64,000 nt of DNA from Adenophora triphylla var. japonica. Its lineage: Eukaryota > Streptophyta > Magnoliopsida > Asterales > Campanulaceae. Position 1 is the stretch's first letter, and each line of letters starts with the position of its first letter. The position numbers and the translations under genes were made by a program. The stretch is from NCBI GenBank assembly GCA_022495995.1, contig JAFEMH010000732.1, positions 124,001 through 188,000 of the forward strand. The letters are read 5' to 3'. The notes under the pieces were generated by a model. The model searched no databases. It was not told the DNA's origin and worked only from the letters and a program-made list of their open reading frames with translations. Shown one piece after another: positions 19,998 to 30,780 of this stretch.

Positions 19998-22360
19998 TAT
20001 TTCATTAAAATGTTAAACGAGAGCATCATCGTACAAGTACAAACAAAGCAATACACACAACAGGGGAAGAGGGTCACAATGCCAACCTCTCTATATTTAA
20101 CACCCAAGTGACTCAGACCTAAAATCAACTGATTTATGCAATTACAATTCAATAGCACAAGAAAAAGAAACACACCCAAACACTAAAAAAGCTGTAAATA
20201 GAAAACTATTTTCATAAAATAATTACTTGAAAAATGCGCATAAGAAAAATTATTAAGTGAACCACATAATCTGAAAAAATAACAGGTTATCTCTCCAGAA
20301 AAACAAAATCAAAAGATTTAGCCCTACGAAATTAGGGAAGAAAATTAGAAAAGTCATAGGGAAGAAACTTAGGGCATGAATATTGGGGAAAATCAAAATC
20401 AGATGGAAGAGAAGATTTAGGGCAAGTAAAATTACAAATCTACATGAAAATAGTCTTGAAAGCTTAAAACTAAAAGTGAGTGAGATTTAGGAAAAATCTT
20501 GAAGAACATTACCGGTCCATCCAAACCAAGTTTAGTGTAATATATTGTGATATTTTTTCCTGGAGATAAGAAAAACGAGAGAAGAGAGAAAAAGAGAGTT
20601 ATGGCAAAATCAAAATCAGATGGATGGGAAGGGTTTAGGGCACGGATTGAATCAGAAGAGAGAAGAGCGTTACCAGTATTGAAGGATTGTGACGACGCGA
20701 CGACAAAGCTTGAAGATCTAGGGTAGGGCAGCCATTCTAGAGAGAAGCGGGAGGGGATTTGCAGAGAGAAATAAGGAGAAGAGAGAGAACCGGGTTATGA
20801 AGATATTTTATGTAATGAGTATATATATTTCCTTTTTCCATTATTATACGATTGAAAATTTATAGCATTTTATTAAAAAAGAAAAATAACTCATTTTTAT
20901 TCGTAATTACTGTATGCGATTAATAATCCCATCGCATAATTGTTTTAGCGGTCGTCTTATCTTTTTTCCTCCCGCCAATCACTTTTATTTGGGCCCGCGC
21001 AAATTTTTGGAGTTGCCGCGTGAGATTGTATTAATTATGCGATTAATATTTCTGCGACTAATAAATCAATCGCATAATGTATATCTATTGCGACGGCACA
21101 AAAGCCATCGCAAAAATCCGTCGCATAATTTCACTTTTCTTGTAGTGTGATCGCGGCATGCCCAATAGATTAAAGGGAAAATTCTACCGCACGGCAATTA
21201 GGCCGGCATTGCTTTACGGCACCGAATATTGGGCCGTGAAACAGTGTCACGTGCATAAGATGAATGTGGCGGAGATGCGTATGCTTCGATGGATGTGCGG
21301 TCATACAAGAAAGGATCGGTTGGGGAATGAGGTGATCAGATGAATGTGGCGGAGATGCGTATGCTTCGAGTGATGCACCGGTTAGGAGGCCGAAACAGTG
21401 GAGAAATGATAAAATGGCGAGGGGTAGGGGAAGACCCAAACAAACTTGGATTAGAGTAATTGAAAATGATATGAATTTACTTGGAGTGGATGAAAGTATG
21501 GTGTTGAAGAGGCCGGAGTGGAGGGCAAAAATCCATGTGGGGGGTTGATTTTTTTATTTTTTATTTTTTATTTTTTTATTTTTTTATTTTTTATTTTTTT
21601 TTATTTTTTTTTATTTTTTTATTTATTTTTAATTTAATTTTTTAATTTATTTTTTTTCACGATAACATATGAGGATTCATGTTAGCCGACCCCAAATTAT
21701 TTTGGGACTAAGGCTTTGTTGTTGTTGTTGTTGTTGTTGTATAATTCTGTCAATAATTATTTTGTCTTTTCTTTGCCTTAATGTTTTTGAAGCTTCCTAT
21801 AGTGCCTACAATTTTTTTCCACTTAAACGAACTACCTCCTCCAAATAAACATATAATAATTTTATTAAACATATAATAAATATAAATATAATAAATAATG
21901 TGATTTTTAGGTTAATAATAAATATAATAAATAATGTGATTTGTAGTCATGGGATGAGTGCGTGAAAGAATATAGACGCTTGCACAAACCTACGACAATG
22001 ACTTGGAATGGGCATAATAAGGTAATTATTATTATTTTTAATTATTATATTGTTAATTTAATAAAAATATATTGATTTCATTTTTTATTTATTTCAGGTG
22101 CTTTTACGTAAACGTACCTGGCCAATGTCTGTTTCGATTGAGACAACATCTTTACTTCAACTGGTTAAAAATCTATGTTAATTAGATGTTACTTTATGTC
22201 TTATCTTTTTGTAAACAAGGGCTTAATGTTTATGTTCATAAAAATCTATATGTTAATTAGATGTTAATTTATGTCTTATCTTTTTGTAAACAAGGGCATA
22301 ATGTTTATGTTAATTAAAAAAAAAAAGACCCGTGTCCTCGGACACTGGCATATGTACTAG

Positions 22361-23094
22361 TTCAATTATATAATTGAATAATTAACAATAACATCATTAT
22401 TAGTCTTATTATTAAGTATTATTACCAATTACTATTTTCTTTAAAGATTAAATTATTGTTATTTTTAATAAGTATTTTTTTTATAATTTATTATTATCAA
22501 TTATTACTTAGGTATATTAATATTTTTTAGAAGTTTAAATTATTAAATTATTATTAATAAATTTAAAATAATTAAATTAATGAATATTATTATTAATTAA
22601 TAACATTATTATTTTTGATGTTATGTATTATTACTAGTTATTATTAATATTATTATTAATTATATAATAATAATAATTATTAATATATTCAATTATATAA
22701 TTGAATATTTAACAATAACATCATTATTAGTCTTATTATTAAGTATTATTACTAATTATATGATAATGTAATTATTCTTGATATTAGGCATATTACTATA
22801 ACTAAAATTTTGGGTAAATCAAATAAAAGCATGTAAATATTTTAGATAACTTTTTGTAAATTTTAGTAATAAAAAAATCTAAAATATTTTTTCCTATTCA
22901 ATAAAAAATAATAAAAATTTCTAACTATTATTAATACTATTATTAATATTATTACTGATTATATAATTAATATTAATATTAATTAATTAATTATATAATT
23001 AATAATTTATTAATAATTATTATTAATAATAAATATTATTATTCTTAATATTAGACATAAATATTTTATTTAGTGTATAATATAGTGTGAAATA
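22361..23094. repeat. AT-rich repeat flanking Helitron copy 2 (right)
   Basis: Same organisation as 1,566-2,300: the TTCAATTATATAATTG block, the GGTATATTAATATTTTTTAG block, then the first block again at about 22,687. The unfilled Helitron site sequence is again visible near 22,685. No genes are seen. Confidence 0.7.
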
Positions 23095-23876
23095 AATATA
23101 AGTACGTGATGTGGCATTGTTTGATTGAATTTTAAAATTTCACACGGATTATGGCCAAAGCAAGATCCGACCATTCATAACATTAAATCAAACGGCCCAT
23201 ATTCTTCCACACAAACCCATTTACTGCCTCTCCCTATTTCTCTCCTCATTTTTCTCTCTCTCTCTCTCTTCATTTTGAGGGAACGGTTTTCTCTCTCTCT
23301 CTCATTTCCCTCACCGTCTCCTTCATTCATTCAGCCTCCGCCGTCGCCGGCGCCATCAAGCTGCAGCCTTCGCCCTCCGTCATTCCGTCTCATTTCCCTC
23401 TTCAAAGACGTTTCAATTTCTCACTCCCAAATTCTCAAACTAGCTGAAAAGTTTTCTCTTTCTATGTTGAGATATACTACAATTTTGTGGATAACTCAAA
23501 AAAACCCAAAATTTTTTTCTACTTGTAACGCATTTGTAGATCTTGGTTCTTGGCGTGTTCATGTAAGTTCTTACTAAATTGGATTTGTTTTTTCTTGATT
23601 CTTTATTGAAATTAGCATCTGGGTTTCGAATTTTAGGTGTTCTTGATGTTTGATTGTGGGTTAATTGTTATATGTGTCTTGGATTTGTAACCCAAATGAG
23701 TGATTTTACTGTTTCGGATCATATTGGATTTTCGTTTTGGAGCTAATTGAAATTGCTCCCAATTAGTTCAATTTTGACAATTTGACTTCTCCAGCTTGAT
23801 TTTTCTTCATCTCTGTTTTGATTTCGCATGATTTCTTCATCTCTGTTTTGATTTCGTTTTGATTGTAGGTGGTTTT
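23095..23876 (+). pseudogene. 5'-UTR/first-intron-like gene fragment (copy 2)
   Basis: Second copy of the block at 2,300-3,079, with the TC-rich leader, the donor GTAAGT at about 23,563 and the acceptor ATTGTAG at about 23,867. The reading frame at 23,125-23,577 is longer than in copy 1 (150 codons) because of small indels in the TC tract, which argues against it being a selected protein. Confidence 0.4.
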
Positions 23877-24477
23877 TGTTTTGGTCAAATTTCAACAAGT
23901 GTTTCCAATGACAAGAAAAATGACAAAAGAGATATGAATCAGGGTACAATGATTATTGGATTGAATAGAAATGAACACAAGGAATTTGTTGACTAGGGAA
24001 AGCCCTTGAACAACTTGTTCGCCGGCATAAAACCCCGGGAGGTTTAGGAACCTGCCTTGACCAAAAGTTTACTAAGTAATTAGATGATTACAGAACTATG
24101 AGCGTATACAAGGGAGCTTATGCTAGAGTGATCGTGTGTGAATTAACAGTGTTCTATCCCTTTTATACCTCTTTATAACGGCTAATTACAAAGATAAATC
24201 TAAGCTTACAATCTCGGAAAATAGGTTGATCTTGTTGAGATATTATCGCCACTTTTTGATTGAGGAGATAATGATCCGTTGCTGAAGTCTTTAATGAAGA
24301 AACGTCATTTGAATTAGTATTATATTCCCTTGACACGTTCCCTGAAAAGTAGGACTTAACGTAACAATAATTTAACCTGCAAGATGATCAAGATGTAGTA
24401 GGACAACTCAAGTTGTTAGTACCAAGATGTTATATGCAAGTTGAAAACAAGTTGACTGAAAAACGTAGGGCCCAACA
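23877..24477 (-). repeat. 3' LTR of Ty3/Tat element B (copy 2)
   Basis: A 601-bp LTR, TGTTTTGG...CCCAACA, nearly identical to 3,080-3,681 and at the same position relative to its left flank. The polypurine tract follows at 24,478-24,495. Because both the flank and the LTR are duplicated, the Ty3 insertion predates the block duplication. Confidence 0.8.
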
Positions 24478-24837
24478 ATTGCCCCCAAACTTTTTGAATT
24501 TTAAAAATAAAGAATATAAAGAGACAAAAATTTTAAAAGTTTGCCAAAAATGGATATAGAGTATGGCAGTTTTAAATGAAAAGGTTTTGATGGGACGGTT
24601 TTGAGTGTTTTCAAGGCAAAGGTTATGATGTTTCTTTAGACTTCCAACCGCTTTCAATCTCTTCCTTAAATAAATTAGAATCCTCCCCCAAATCTCCCTT
24701 TCACAGAATCTTTAACAAAAGGGTTTGGAGAGAATCCAAGGAGGAACGCAAGAAGAAGAAAAAACAAGTAAAAATTCCGGTGAGTTTTCTCGTTTCTTTC
24801 TCAATTTCTCTTTGATAATTTTGCTCAAGTCATAAAA

Positions 24838-26673
24838 ATGGGAAGAAAGAAGGTAATTATAATCGAAAGCGACGAAGGTTTGCCCGAGGGTTTCATGACC
24901 CAAAATTTGTTGAAAGAACCCGATAATGAAAAATGTTTGATTTCTGAGGCTGATTTGGAATCTATTAAGAAAAATCATGCATTTCCGACCGAAACTGTTT
25001 TCTTTACTCACCCTGACTTGACCTCGGAATGCTATTCCCCTGAATGGGTGTGCTTCCCCGAATATCCCTTCGTTATTGGCCTAAAATTCCCTTTCCCAGA
25101 CTTAATTACTAGGTTTTTTACCTCCGCAAAACTCAACTATGCCCAAATTATGCCTCAAGGCTGGAGGTGCTTACAAACCCTAGTTAGGTTGAATGAGGAA
25201 ACTGGGTTGAATGTTGGTTTAGAAGAGTTTGCCTATACTACGGATATAAGGGGTTTTGGCCTCGGGAGGTTTTGTTTTAGGGTTAAGACTGGTGGTGACC
25301 CTATTTTGAATTCCAACAATGATCTCGCTGATAGAGGATGGAGAAACAAGTTTTTCTTCGCTAGAAAGGATAGCTTAGGTCAAGAGGCGGGTGTTATTTC
25401 GAAGTGGAGGTCTCAAGGTAGGGAAATTTCCTTTGATTTCACATATTTTAAAATCTTTGCACACTTAGTCTTAACCAACTTGAATGTTCCTCTGTAGAAG
25501 TTGCCAAATTGAGCGTGCTTTTCCCAGAGCAGGAAGGGACGAAAGAAAACGTGAAAAAGATTTACGAGTTGGATCCTTTGGTTAGGTCTTTCAAAGCATT
25601 CCCTGTCCTATTTTCTACAGAGAGGGTTGAAGGTGTGGAGGGAGAAGAAGGTAATCCTGAAGAATCTCTGCCAGGCTCTAACAAGATGTCCACAGGTTCG
25701 ATTATCATCTTAAAGTTTTGCCTATCTTCAATCTGTTCTAATCCTTCAAGTTGTTCTAATTTTATACCCTTTATTGCAGCTACTTGTTCCAAGACCACCG
25801 TGAGTGCTGCAGATCTACTTGCTGAAGCTAAGGCAAAGAGAACTGCGAAGAGAGATAGCAAGCCCCCAACCCCCAAATCTATGGTATCCAGCTCTGAGGT
25901 GAATGCATCCAATAAGAAGGATGAAGCAAAGAAGAGAAAACTGACGGAGGCCGAGGCCACAGATGCAGGTGATGTTTTGAATATGGAGAAATCGGGAGAG
26001 AAGTTCCGTGTTGTGATGACAGAATTTGTTGATAAGGTAAAACAGGGAAATGTTAATCCTTATACCAAAGATTTTATAAAGCACTAACATTTCTTTCACA
26101 CAGGTTTCGGAGATTATGAGTCCTATTATGGACCAAGTCAATATTTTGAAGATCAAGGCTACTAGATGTAGTTGTGAAGCCGAGGAATCAAAGAAATTGG
26201 CCAACATAAGTGCTGGGGAAGTGGAGAGATTGAAGAACGTGGCAAAAACACATGTTGGTGAGGTGGAGAATTTGAAGAAAGCCATTGAGACTTTAAGAGA
26301 GGAGTTAGCAGTTGTTAGTGCTGAGAAAATGAAGGAGAATGAAGCTCATTTGAAGGAGCTTGATGCAGCAAAAGGAGATTTCAAGTTTAATGCCACCAAG
26401 GCAGTGTTGGAGACCAGAATTCAACTTATGGAGGAGTTCAAAAATGGGCTAGCTCCAAGTTGGGATTTAGAGGAGGAGAAGAGAACTCTGGAAGATTTCA
26501 TTGGTGAACCAGCAGATGGGGAGGAGGTGAACTCACCGGCCCTTGAAACTCTTGACAAACCAGTTGAGGATGCTAATAAAGCTTTGAGTACCATAGTGGT
26601 AGCTCAAGTTGAAGAAAATGATCAAGGGAAGGAGTCAACTGTACCACCGGCGGCAGCAGGCCAAAATATTTGA
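24838..26673 (+). CDS. Antisense additional gene of element B, Transposase_28-like, intact four-exon frame
   Basis: Deduced exons are 24,838-25,417, 25,498-25,695, 25,780-26,036 and 26,104-26,673, with GT-AG introns of 80, 84 and 67 nt at phases 1, 1 and 0. The joined frame is open for about 534 codons, and each intron breaks the frame if retained. The first ATG of the long frame is used (GRKKV start). The N-terminal 190 residues hold the PF04195-like region (SPEWVCFPEYPF, FPFPDLITRFF, PQGWRCLQTL). The middle (exon 3) is Lys/Ala-rich and basic. Exon 4 is a heptad-like coiled coil (EVERLK, EVENLKKAIETL) with an acidic tail. A TTAAATAAATT-like box lies about 170 bp upstream. Antisense ORFs of this type are known in Tat elements. 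The molecular role is unknown. Confidence 0.7.
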
Positions 26674-27517
26674 AAAATGTTTTAAGTAGTTTGGATGGAA
26701 GGACTAAAAAAATTTATTTTTCTGTTTATTTGGTTATGTAATGGCTCATAAGAGTCTAAACAATTTATTTGGGGGTACTAGGTTGGTCTAGTACTCCAAG
26801 CTTTCGTAGGTTTTATGGGATTGGTTGGCTTATCCAACTTGTCCTTCAGTTGCAAAATCTTTTGGGAACATTTCAAAGTTTATAGAAGTATTTTAGGCTT
26901 TTCAGAAATACTTGCTTGTTCATTAGATAACATGTTGATGTTATAAACAGTAGGTAACATGTCAATGTCACAACCAATAGTCACAACTTGAATAAGTCTG
27001 AAATCGTGCGCACGGGCGAAGGTGTCAAAACCTTAATTCTTTAGAAAAGATGTAAATCTTTTAACCATAAGTAATATGTACCTTTGTTTAGAGGTAAAAC
27101 CGTTTGAAGAGACAGAACAAGTATCAGCCGTCCTGGCGTGTCAACATGTTCCATCCCTCTCATGCTAAAGTTTCAACATGTTGGAGCCGTACTGGCGTGT
27201 TAACATGTTGAACTTTTCTTTCTCAGGTTCAAACATGTCGGAGCCGTACTGGCGTGTTAACATGTTTGACCTGCTCCAATTTAGGTCTCAACATGTTGGA
27301 GCCGTACTGGCGTGTTTAACATGTTGAGCCTACTCCGCTAGTTCAAGTTGTATACCTTGCAAAACAAATTCATGTTAGGATTGGGTGTTAGCGTAGCTAA
27401 CACCCCTCCGATGCTTAAGTTAGTAAGGATTTCTAATAAAATTGAAAATTGAAATACACGAATGAACTTGGTACAAATTAAATCATACCTGAGAAGTCTA
27501 GTTGTTAACAACTTGAC
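26674..27517. other. Region between antisense gene and integrase, element B
   Basis: Noncoding. It contains the palindromic tandem array (about 27,120-27,335, four units of about 58 bp), equivalent to 6,325-6,535. One 17-bp segment present in copy 1 is missing near 27,400. Confidence 0.7.
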
Positions 27518-28485
27518 TTACATAAAATAAAGCTTTAAATGAATGGCATTCCAACTCCTAGGGACCCTATCTCTAATTGGGGTTGACAGCCAATATGCCC
27601 CTTTGCCAGCTTCAGCATCGATGAGATATGGTCCCTCCCACTTGGGAGCTAATTTACCTGCATTCAGTTCTCTTGTATTTTGAAATACTTTTCTCAAAAC
27701 TAAATCACCAACCTGGAATCTTCTTATTCTGACGTTCTTGTTGTAAGATCTAGCAATCCGTTGTTGATAGGCTGCCATCCTTATCTTGGCTAAATCCGTG
27801 ATCTCATCAATTGTATCTAAATCTTGGGTTAGCAAGAGATTATTTTCATCTTGAGTTAATAAACCATACCTTGTTGTTGGGATTGTCACTTCGACCGGGA
27901 TTACAGCTTCCGCTCCAAATACCAAGGAATATGGAGTTCTACCTATGGCCCCTTTTGTAGTGGTCCTGTCTGCCCAAAGTACAAGTGGTAACTCTTCAGC
28001 CCACTTTCCTTTCTTTTGATCTAGGCGCTTCTTCAAGTTGTTGACAATCAACTTGTTGCTTGATTCAGCTTGACCATTCACTTGAGGGTGGACAGGCGTG
28101 GACATGATCAACTTGATGCCCCATCGAGCATAAAAGTCTCTAGTCTTCTTACTATGAATTGGGATCCATTATCACATATGATATCTGATGGTACACCAAA
28201 CCTGCTAATTATATTTTTCTTTAAAAATGAAATTACCTCCTTGTCTCTTACTTGCACATAGGCCTCTGCCTCAATCCATTTTGAGAAATAATCAGTCAAT
28301 GCCAACATGAACACTTTGCCTCCGGGAGCCTTAGGCAACTTGCCCACAATATCCATGCCCCATTGCATGAAAGGCCAAGATGAGACGATAGAGTGTAGAG
28401 GCTCTGCAGGTTGATGCAAGATGTTACTGTGTCTCTGGCAGGCATCACATTTCTGCACATAACTCATGGCATCTTGACGCATGGT
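27518..28485 (-). pseudogene. Integrase of element B, truncated at the zinc region by LTR Y
   Basis: The C-terminal two-thirds (27,518-28,111) is one open frame carrying GQAESSNK, TPYSLVFGAEAVIPVEV and FQVGDLVLRKV, and ending in NAIHLKLYFM. The catalytic-core half (28,108-28,485) is in another frame because of a one-base deletion near 28,150. The N-terminus breaks off at codons TMRQDAM, where the LTR TGTAAGTACCC begins (28,486). RT, protease and gag of this copy are absent from this side. Confidence 0.85.
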
Positions 28486-29469
28486 TGTAAGTACCCAAAT
28501 CCGAATCGTCAAAATCCGTCGGAAAGTTAATCGAAATCCGTTAACTGGCCCGCTCCAGGTTAACCGGAACTCGTTAAACTCCCCGTTGCCGTGCCAATGA
28601 GACGTCCCGGGACTGCCCCGTGCATCCCGACGTCGAAGCGTACTTAACACGTGTCATCTCACGTAAAAGTATGGCTTTCCCTGAAAAATGCACTTTCCGG
28701 CAATTTCCGGGGGCGTTTCGGACATTTTCCGGACTGTTATTTTAAAAAAACGGACAAAACCGGGACCGGGGAACGAACTCCCATGCATCTGGTGACTCAG
28801 AGGACACGTGGAAGCCATGCCACAGCCCTCTCGTCACCTTTCAATCACAAATCAAGCTGAAAAGACCAAAATACCCCTGGATTTCAGTCAAAGTCCAGCC
28901 GGACTCCCTGTGCAAATTTCCTGAAATTGCCAGCAAGCCCCTCAGAATTCCAAAATACCCTAAAACTCTGAAAAACAGTCCAAGTCCGTCCGGACTCCTA
29001 CTGCAATTTTCACCTATAAATACAAGTGGTTGTCAAAGCCAAAAGGAGGAACATTTTAACACCAAAAGTCACTCTCCTCACGGCCCAAACTGATTTCACC
29101 CCTTCCCGAGCTCCCGTTTGCCTCGATTCGCGTGAAACATCTGCATTTCGATCAAATACGCCCCTCATCACTTCGAAACACCCTTTCGAACTAATTTTCA
29201 TGTCCCGTACACACCTTCCGAGCCAAAGGAGTCGACCCTAGCCATAGGTATAACTCCCTCTCTCTAAATCTCTCGTTCTGTCTCGATTTACGCGCCAGTC
29301 GCTACAACCGTTTCGAACGACGTTATCGAAATGTAGACGCCTCCGTCTAACGGGGTCCGATACGTTTTAGCCCCTCGATCTTCTTCTCTTTCCGTAAGAG
29401 AAGTAATCATGGGTTAAAACGGCGTTCCGACCCCATTCCGTTTACTTTTACGTCATTTACCAATTCCGG

Positions 29470-29640
29470 ATCAATCGATCCGTTGATCGTCATTTACTTT
29501 CTGTCATTTACAATTCCGAGCCGATTGGCCTCGTTGATCGTCATTTACAATTCCGAGCCGATTGGCCTCGTTGATCGTCATTTACAATTCCGAGCCGATT
29601 GGCCTCGTCGATCGTCATTTACGATTCCGGATCGTTTGAT
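29470..29640. repeat. About 38-bp tandem repeat in LTR Y
   Basis: Three to four units of the type GATTGGCCTCGTTGATCGTC followed by ATTTACAATTCCGAGCC. Noncoding, downstream of the TATA box. Confidence 0.8.
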
Positions 29641-30004
29641 TCCGTTGATACCGCACTTTAAATACCGTCATTTATAAAGTCCCACCCGTTTGGATCGTGA
29701 TAGTATTTACTTTTCAAAGTCCGAGTCGCAACCCGATTCGTTGATCGCATATCATTTAATACGCATTTTTCCCGTAAAAATCGTTAACAATGTAATGCCC
29801 GGTTCAAAACCGGAGTTCGTCCTTCGAACTCTCTTTCAAAATGCGCGAAATGACGTTTGGCCTCCAAACGCTCATCTTCAAACTAAAAGCCGCCATTTGA
29901 CACTTAAAATCATTTAATACGTAATTTTCCCGTAAAAATCGTTAACAATGACACGCCCGGTTCAAAAAACCGGAGTTCGACCTTCGAACTCCTTTTCAAA
30001 CTCA

Positions 30005-30310
30005 AAACTGACGTTTGCCACGCAAACGCTCATTTCCGTCTCAAAATCGACGTTTGCCACGCAAACGCTCATTTCAACTCAAAACCGACGTTTGCCACGC
30101 AAACGCTCATTTCCGTCTCAAAATCGACGTTTGCCACGCAAACGCTCATTTCAACTCAAAACCGACGTTTGCCACGCAAACACTCATTTCCGTCTCAAAA
30201 TCGAAGTTTGCCACGCAAACGCTCATTTCAATTCAAAATCGATGTTTGCCACGCAAACGCTCATTTCCGTCTCAAAATCGACGTTTGTCATTCAAACGCT
30301 CGCCTTTTCA
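30005..30310. repeat. About 39-bp tandem repeat x8 in LTR Y with GTTTGC-CAC-GCAAAC palindrome
   Basis: Units start at 30,011, 30,050 and 30,088, and continue at about 38-39 bp to about 30,300. Each carries a six-base stem GTTTGC/GCAAAC with a CAC spacer. The last units have decayed (GTTTGTCATTCAAAC). Apparent ORFs over this array are repeat artefacts. An (AC)n tract follows at about 30,378-30,402. Confidence 0.85.
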
Positions 30311-30762
30311 AAGTCACCTAATCAACGTTTGACATTCAAACCAAGATTAAGCTTGTCATTCAAGCCCCCATTTCAAAATACACACACACACACACACACA
30401 CACGTTTTCGAGAAAGGTAGAAAGACTCGTCATGCGAGGCGTTTCAGCTGATCTCGTAATACTCTTCCCGAAACGTAACGTGACCTCCGAACCTAACAAT
30501 CTCTGGTACTAAAAAAGATTTTTACTCGTTTTTGCTACCAATAAAAATGATCCCCCGTTTTCAAAGCCTTTTCCTAAGTTTTTGCTACCAATAAAACGAC
30601 ACCATTTTCAAAAGTCGTTTCTCAACGTTTGGGCTCAAAATACAAAAACCGCGTGGCGACTCCTCATTTTTTCCTTCCCATGAAGCGAGGTCTCAGACAC
30701 AAACCCCCCGCGAAAGACAACCGCGTTTCGCGCCCGCGGGCGAAATCCCGGGTAATTTCAGT

Positions 30763-30780
30763 TGGCGACTCCGCTGGGGA
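30763..30780 (+). other. Primer-binding site of fragment Y
   Basis: TGGCGACTCCGCTGGGGA lies 2 nt after the LTR end. Element X has TGGCGACTCTGCTGGGGA at the matching place. The tRNA is not identified here. Confidence 0.7.

Larger units (their letters stand above)
16847..21147. mobile_element. CACTA (En/Spm-type) DNA transposon, 4.3 kb
   Basis: Both ends carry the terminal inverted repeat CACTACAAGAAAA. A perfect 3-bp target duplication TGA flanks it (16,844-16,846 and 21,148-21,150). Removing the element restores the LINE frame (…GFLCD|R…). Subterminal regions hold many short repeats around CGCATAAT/ATTATGCG (16,870-17,200 and 20,840-21,130). No intact transposase is present, and a degenerate minus-strand gene occupies 17.37-18.9 kb. 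Two MITEs (18,876 and 19,870) and possible MITE remnants near 17,250 and 17,905 lie inside. 19,054-19,869 and 20,000-20,820 hold no recognised coding sequence. A 5'-exon-like TC-rich segment on the minus strand lies near 20,690-20,800. Confidence 0.9.
16066..21740 (+). mobile_element. RTE-clade LINE, 5'-inverted and truncated, split by CACTA
   Basis: The body is 16,119-16,846 plus 21,151-21,740 on the plus strand. It encodes RT fragments (QFGFMPGRSTMEAI, YDKVPREVLWW, VHQGSALSPFLFALIMDEL) and the C-terminal motif MLRWMCGHTRKDR. The 3' end is CCCAAATTATTTTGGGACTAAGGC followed by (GTT)n at about 21,715-21,740, typical of plant RTE elements. The first about 55 bp (16,063-16,118) is an inverted piece encoding NKGDVQDCANYRGIKLM on the minus strand. 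Catalytic positions are mutated: FINLEKAYD (usual FID) and FADH (usual FADD). A 32-bp segment is duplicated at 21,258 and 21,338. Confidence 0.85.
15707..22181 (+). pseudogene. Five-exon reading frame in Helitron copy 2, intron 3 invaded by LINE
   Basis: Exons 15,707-15,766, 15,843-15,914, 16,004-16,051, 21,947-22,021 and 22,098-22,181 match copy 1 exons with identical splice boundaries and phases. Differences include two Asn changes in exon 1 (to Asp and Ser) and Leu to Val in exon 5. The end differs: a small deletion gives ...KNLC-stop instead of ...KNLYVN-stop. Intron 3 is enlarged to about 5.9 kb by the LINE/CACTA nest, so normal splicing is doubtful. Function is unknown. Confidence 0.45.
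14420..22360 (+). mobile_element. Helitron, copy 2 (complete termini, interrupted by LINE+CACTA)
   Basis: It starts TCTATAGTATAAATAAG after an A and ends with a hairpin and CTAG (22,357-22,360) before a T. Removing the LINE and CACTA insertion (about 16,066-21,740) leaves about 2.27 kb. No Rep/helicase is visible, so it is non-autonomous. The interior carries about 1.3 kb of promoter or 5'-UTR-like sequence, a (GA)n tract and the five-exon reading frame. Relative to copy 1, a stretch of about 110 bp (bases 836-945 of copy 1) is missing at the LINE insertion point. Confidence 0.85.
28486..30760 (+). repeat. 5' LTR of plus-strand Ty3/Tat fragment Y
   Basis: The LTR begins TGTAAGTACCC and ends GGGTAATTTCA (about 2.28 kb), followed by a primer-binding site. 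A TATA box TATAAATA lies at about 29,015-29,022. Downstream of it are two tandem arrays (about 29,470-29,640 and 30,010-30,300) and a CG-rich 3' part. The termini and the R/U5 layout match the LTRs of X and Z (same ends, CTCTTCCCGA...CTGACCTCCGAA-like segment), but the U3 is different. It is therefore a related but separate family. Confidence 0.75.

Noticed and set aside
20914..21150. 78-codon ORF at the CACTA right end
   Set aside because: It overlaps the subterminal repeats and terminal inverted repeat; no protein similarity is seen.
29470..30310. CRISPR-like repeat-spacer array
   Set aside because: Repeats are directly tandem with no unique spacers, inside an LTR of a plant genome.
30003..30451. 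Plus-strand ORFs rich in 'FATQTLISV' or 'RKRSFPSQ' repeats
   Set aside because: They are frames of the 39-bp noncoding LTR repeat.
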